A stretch of 64,000 bases of DNA, from contig OZ020524.1 of NCBI GenBank assembly GCA_963971425.1, forward strand, positions 1,054,001 through 1,118,000, written 5' to 3'. Positions within the stretch are counted from its first letter, which is position 1. Every line of letters starts with the position of its first letter. The position numbers and the translations under genes are program-made. Under the pieces are notes generated by a model, which had not been told where the DNA came from, ran no database searches, and worked only from the letters and a program-made list of their open reading frames with translations. Positions 58,756 to 64,000 of this stretch are shown one piece after another. Source of the stretch: Bryoerythrophyllum caledonicum. Taxonomy: Eukaryota; Streptophyta; Bryopsida; Pottiales; Pottiaceae.

Positions 58756-61122
58756 ATGGCTCTGAAGCAGCAGTCGTGTCACTTGAAATTTTGGTATGAG
58801 GGAAGAGTGCCGAGAGAGAGTTTAGAAACGATGGTTGAAGGGTTAGGGTGTGTCCGGGTGTCTTCTCAGGGTTCAGAGACAGACGAGGTGGAAGACGTCG
58901 CCTCAGCGAGCCGCGTGATTCTTCTCACGGAGTCCGCGAAACCCATCGTTAGTTCAGACTCTGACGTACAAACATTGGAGGCTGCCGTTGGGAGTCCCAT
59001 GGTCGAGGCCGTGCGGCAAAGGCGGCAGAGCTACGAACATAGTCGGCACTTCCAGGACAGTTGGGCCGCACGCCTACCGTGGGCGGAGTCCGTGCTGGGG
59101 CGTGATGGACGTGTGTGTCAGGTGCGGTGCAAAGTTTGCTCCACCGTAGAGGGCCGCGAGAAGCTCCTTGTGCCGAAGCTGGACTCGCTGTGGAAGCATG
59201 CTGGGAGGAGGAAGGCTCTAATCAATTTTGGAAAAATCAAGAAAGGTGAGCATTACTTCTTGTCAACCTACCAGCATGTGAAGAATGAGCGTATATTCTT
59301 TGCACGAGGAGGTACGGAGACTGTCCCCCAACGAGTGATCGAAGGAGCCACTTAAGAGAAGAAGAAAAAATTGGTGCAATTCCGGGTACTGTTTTGGCTT
59401 CTCAACTAGGGACGGCCAATGACCGACTTTGAGTCTGCAGCGGCGTTGTTCCAGCAATTAGCGGTGCCGGACTGTCGTCGCAAGCCTTGGAGCACAAGTG
59501 CGGGATGGGCCATGGCGGACAGCATGGGGTACGTACTTTCAGAGCACACCAAAAAAATCATACGTGAGTGTTCATTCTTTTCGATTTCTACAGATGAGGT
59601 AACGACTATCAACCATGAGAGCTGGCTCTCTGTGCATGTTTATGTGGTGATTAGATTTGCAAGATGCAGTTTGTTATTGGCTTTACAACGTCTAGTTGAT
59701 GGAAACGGTGCTCATGCTGTGAAGGAAGCTATCGTGACTAATCTAACTTACCATGGAAGGCTGGATGTGAAAGAAGTGGCAGAAAAATTAGTGTGCTTTG
59801 GCGCAGATGGTGTTGCGGTTTTCCGGGGTTCTCGATTTGGCGTGACGACGCAGTTGAAGGAGCAGATTGTTCCTTTCATGGTGGGGGTGCATTGCATGGC
59901 GCATCGCATGAATCTCGCTGTGGAGCCGCTCTCCAATCTGCTAGTGGTGGCGAAACTTGAATCGCTTTGCCAAGCCATGTACGCGTATTTCAACACCAGT
60001 TCGAAGAAGCACCTTGAATTTCAGAAGCTTGCTGACATTGTGGAAACAAAGGGTTTGAGAATGCTCAAGAACGTGAAGACACGTTGGATCTCACTTCTTG
60101 AGCCGTTTAAACGAGTGATGGGGGAGTACAAGACCCTCATAGTGAAGATGTGTGAAGACGCAGCTTTGAAGGAGCCTGCTCTCATTGCGAAGCAGGCAGC
60201 CGCCAGGGAGTCTGCGAAACTAAATTGTGATTTGTTGTGTGATGTTGCAACGTTGTTGGCTTTACCATGTATCATGCCGTTGCTAGAGTCTGTGAACAAT
60301 TTGATGAAGTTTGCGCAGTCTTCTCACGTGTTTGTTTCGGATTATGTGGCGGCTGTGAAGATATGCCAAGCGGAGCTCTACATGATGTATGTTGATTCGG
60401 AATCATCATACGAGAGGCAACATTTTCAGATGTTGTGCGATGTGATTGATGATCACTCGTACGCCATTGCGCACGAGTGGGTGGTTGATCTCAACGACGG
60501 CTCGGAAGGCTTGGGATTCCGGATCAACGACCATACTTATGCTGCACACATGTTGTGTGCTGCTTCAGGGAAGAAGCTCCCTGTTAGTCGGTCTGATTTT
60601 TTGAATGTGGTTACCTCGGTGAAAGGTCAGTGTAAGGACGTTGTTGAAATGCTCATAAGCGAGTTGGAGAAGCGGTTCGGTGATTCCGCGCTAATGAATG
60701 CTTTCTCTATCATCTTTCCTCAGTTTTGGTTGCAGCAAAACTGTGATGAGCTAATCGGTCTTCAGATGAAGACCCTGAGGCATCATTTTTGTGTTGTAAG
60801 GCACGTAAATCGGGGGACCAAAGAGAACCCTGCGATGGTTCAAGTGGATCCCCTCTTGGATGCCCGGTCACTAGGACTGCAGACTTCATTGTTCAAGTTG
60901 ACAATGAAGTCGAACTGCGCGGCAACGATGGAGGAACCGCGTGACAAGAATCCGATTACTAGGTTATGGGAGAAGGTGGGACAAAGTAGTCTCATGAGGT
61001 GCCGCTTGTCCGAGTTTGTAAAACTCGCAAACATTGCCATATGTGTTGTGCTAGGCAGCGTGGAAGATGAGCGGACATTCTCCACACTTGGCTTCATGAA
61101 GTCTAAAGGTAACCTCGTCTAA
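58756..61122 (+). mobile_element. hAT-superfamily transposase, copy 2, nearly intact (two in-frame stops)
   Basis: One frame runs from ATG 58756 to TAA 59355, then without frameshift from ATG 59419 to 61122. The only interruptions are TAA 59353-59355 and TAG 59407-59409; the linking sequence (KKKKLVQFRVLF, then GRPM) aligns with QKKRVQFATIFQVLENGRPM of copy 1, so it was once coding. The first part has a BED/TTF-like zinc finger (CQVRCKVCS, then DSLWKHAGRRKA). The second has the RNase-H-like transposase core (STDEVTTINHESW, LVCFGADGVAVF, VHCMAHRMNLAVE, VKTRWISLLEPFKRV) and the C-terminal dimerisation motif GSVEDERTFSTLGFMKSKGN, where the frame may continue across a lost or unseen last exon. 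Elements of this kind resemble the ZNF862/KRAB-less hAT lineage. A domesticated gene is less likely, given the stops and the related decayed copy. Confidence 0.75.
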
Positions 61123-62089
61123 AGGATTGTAATCTTACCTTCTGTTTTCATGATGAAAGCAAGTGTTTGATTCTTGAGAATTCGTGAACAAGTTTATTAA
61201 TTGGGTGTGGGGTGGGGGGACTGGCTTCTGCAATGGGCAGGGCCTTCTTGGCTAGGGTTCAATTCCCCCAGGCAGTAAGTGATTACGACGTCTTTTTCAA
61301 TGTTGTCTTGGTGTCATGCTTGAGTTTATGTAACGTATCATTGGTATCATGTGTGTATTTGATTATGTTTGCATCATGTTTCTTGTTTGTTGCCATAACG
61401 GCACTTCAATTTTCATGTTTGTTGCTAGAGGAGATAAAATGTGTTCATTGAAGCAGCCAAAAGCAGCATCACGAAACAATCAGGGAGCCACATTGTTTAC
61501 ATGTTGCACAAGCAAATGTTAAACAGAATTTGCCACTTCAGAAATTTTGAATCAATGTAGGAGCCAAATTTTTTTACTGATATGAAGATAAAATCGCCAG
61601 GATTCCGTCCACACGTCTGTGAATGGTAGCCACTTGCACGACCGCTTTAAAAATGTAAAAAAATAGCTGAGTAGCAATGGCAATCTGTATTCTTGGGCCC
61701 TTTCACTTTTGGATATTTCGTTGAATCCCCAAGAAATAGGGAAGAGAAGGTGCGCAGAGAGTGAGCCAACCAGGAATGTGGCCCTTGTATAAGGAAGGAG
61801 ATCCATCTCAGCCCATTTGTATAGTAAAGAAGTAGACTTGCATAGTAGTGCATGGAATCAAACTGTTGAGAAGGTGGCTGATTGCCAGTTCAGAACGTGG
61901 AGTACCCGGAAGAAGTTCAATCATTTTGTGTGGCTCCTGCGTCGTCCACATCAACACCCACTCGGAACTTGAACGGACTTTTGCTGGTAATCGGCGTCAG
62001 AGTAGGTTGAAAATGAGTAGTCTCCCAAGATGCAAGGAAGGCATGGGCGTGGATTTGTAACAACCCAATGCACTGCTAACTGACCTGTT
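61123..62089. other. 3' flank of hAT copy 2 and intergenic DNA
   Basis: No supported gene; the frames seen are short. Confidence 0.4.
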
Positions 62090-62390
62090 TAACCCTTAAA
62101 CGTCAGTCGGGAACAGTATACACAGGCACGTATTGTACTTTGTAGAATACAAAAAATGTAAAATTTACAGTAGAGGAACTCCCGTCCTTGAAGAGGGGGG
62201 CAGAGTGAATAAAGTGTATGTTTGTTCCACCACTAAATCCATGCTCACTGGACATAGATTTAGTAGTATGGAACTATTTCCCCCTCTCGAGGATAGACTA
62301 GCAGACTTACACCTTTTAATTGTAGATTCTTCAACTAACATCTGTGAGCATAAAATCTTTATTTTGAATCCTTTTTCTAATTGACAGTGT
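62090..62390. repeat. Element with TTTAACCCTTAAACG terminus, related to 45829-45980
   Basis: The left end TTTAACCCTTAAACGTCAGT carries the terminal signature shared by several small elements of the window. The interior shares GTAGAATACAAAAAATGT and TTCTTCAACTAACATCT with 45829-45980. The right end is not defined. Confidence 0.5.
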
Positions 62391-64000
62391 GAAATGAGCT
62401 TATTTTTCCAAGAATTTTGGAAAATTGGTTAAGGATAGTTATTATTAAGCCTTAGAAATTAGAAAGGAGATTTTAGTAGACTCCTAGCCGCCACTCTTTA
62501 GAATATGATTCAAATAGACATGGCGGCTATACTCTTTGAAATCCAGATATGAAGAGGTGTCAATTTGACTTTGAGGACATAAGTAAAGATGGAAAAAGAA
62601 GGAAACACTACAACACATTAGAAAATAGCATATCTTGAGTGTGTATGTCACTAGAGAGCTTGAGAGAATAGTTTGATTAAATTGTAGAAATGTTAAGAAT
62701 TTTGGCTCATGTTCAATTTCAAGTTGATGTTCACTTGTTGTAATTACTTAAAGGAATACATTATGTCAATTCAACAATAGTGATTTCAATTTTGCTTTGT
62801 TTAGAATGTAGAATGTCTCCAGTTTATTGTTTGATTTCACAAAGTGTGGTTTGTACATCAATATGTCATGGTTTGTATGAGAATGAGTTATGTAGAGTCA
62901 AATTGACTTAGTTGTAAAGTATTGTTTCTAGCCATCATGCATAAGTTGAGTCATGAGGAATTGAGTAACACTCTAATGGACATGGAGTAAGCCAGAGAGC
63001 AGTATCAGATGAAGGAGTCTTATGTCTAATTGAAGAAACACTACCTTGGTGGAGGAGAGTGTGTAAGCAGTGGTTTATTGTCAATTTGACGTACTTAATT
63101 GATAGCCACCGTTTTTGTGTCATGGAAAGGAAAGTGAATTGCGCATATTAAATAACCGGTTAATAAAATTTATTTTTATTTCTATTATCAATAGAAATAT
63201 TATGGTATCCTGAATATGTGATACTTATTGAGAATTGTAGTGTAATTCTGAGAAAGAAAAACACAATGATGAGAGGACTTATTAGTTGAATTATGAGATA
63301 CATGTAGTAATAGAAGCTGTGAATTAGCTTAGCTATCTGATTCATTTGTGATTCTTTATTACAAGGCTTTGGATAAATATATTAATTTTAAATTAAAAAT
63401 ATTGTGATGACAATGATTTAGATAGATTATGAATTATTAAAGATTAGGAGTATCAAGTGAGAGATGTTTCTTTAGGATTGATCACCCTTTTTGGTAACAT
63501 TGAACATTAATATTTATTTTAACATCCGGAGATGAATAGTGTGTCATTGTAGTATTTTAATTTAGAATTCTCTTGTAAGTCCATAAACGGTATCTATAAT
63601 TGAGAATAAGTTGTATGAAAAGGAAGGAATAATAATAAGTTAAAATAGGCACTCATGATGGAGTGATGGAGATGTCTTGGAAAAGACATGCGGGAGTTGC
63701 TTGAGATAAGTAAATTTCTTAGTTGAATTTTGTGCAAGTAGGTAGGATTTCATTCATATAAATTTAAGATTAATAAATGAATGGCATATAGATGATGGTT
63801 ACGGTCTATTTGAACAATGTTACTGCCGAATTGACTCAGACACTGTCGATTTGAACAAGGCTATAACCGCCTGAGGATGTCATGCCTCGGTTACTGTCAA
63901 ATTGAATCACCCTTATTCCTTATAAAGATAAATGGTAATACGAGTGATTTATACTTGGGTTTAGTTTGAGAGAATACCTTGATACATTAATTTAAGAAAT
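62391..64000. other. AT-rich DNA without recognised features
   Basis: Open frames are short and AT-driven. No paired repeats, RNA genes or conserved protein pieces were seen. Confidence 0.5.

Noticed and set aside
58756..61122. hAT copy 2 as a domesticated host gene
   Set aside because: Two in-frame stops, no clear splice sites removing them and a related dead copy nearby make a plain transposon more likely; kept as an open question in the findings.

Overview
This is nuclear DNA of a land plant. Five protein-coding genes can be assembled, four of them with introns whose GT/AG junctions keep frame from end to end. They are a TPR protein like HLB1, an acid invertase (GH32), a 2-oxoglutarate/Fe(II) oxygenase, a very-long-chain 3-ketoacyl-CoA synthase (KCS) and a cytosolic phosphomannomutase (PMM). 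KCS, the membrane-anchored plant invertase with its 9-base mini-exon, and HLB1 fix the lineage as land plant. Short introns (mostly 80-350 bases) and a compact gene group surrounded by small DNA transposons suggest, but do not prove, a non-seed plant such as a bryophyte.

Layout. 0-16 kb is transposon graveyard: a decayed hAT element (2.3-5.2 kb), a decayed pogo/Tigger-type element (7.6-10 kb), a broken lysine-rich ORF of unknown family (11.4-13 kb) and the RNase H end of a LINE (14-15.2 kb). The HLB1-like gene occupies 17.0-22.2 kb on +. From 22.8 to 30.4 kb lie terminal-inverted-repeat elements and a chain of non-autonomous Helitrons joined end to end, all on the minus strand. The gene island follows: a small single-exon minus-strand gene with a LEAFY-type SAM domain (31.3-31.8 kb), invertase on minus (32.6-35.1 kb) and, divergently, the 2OG oxygenase on + (36.3-39.8 kb). 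40-48.5 kb is intergenic with several foldback elements. KCS (48.7-50.8 kb) and PMM (54.5-56.3 kb) follow on +, separated by nested inverted repeats that include a mini-CACTA element. A second, much better preserved hAT transposase lies at 58.8-61.1 kb. The last 3 kb are AT-rich and apparently empty.

The host genes serve separate housekeeping and specialised roles: trans-Golgi traffic, sucrose cleavage in the vacuole, wax/lipid elongation, and mannose-1-phosphate supply for GDP-mannose, glycans and ascorbate. No operon-like or pathway cluster is evident.

The most interesting item is the 188-residue protein at 31265-31831. It combines a phytochrome-binding-like WENG motif near its N-terminus with a SAM domain resembling that of LEAFY, and it has no DNA-binding domain. 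The second is the end-to-end Helitron chain, one member of which carries a GC-rich insert that looks like a captured gene fragment. All identifications rest on reading motifs by eye; no database search was run.
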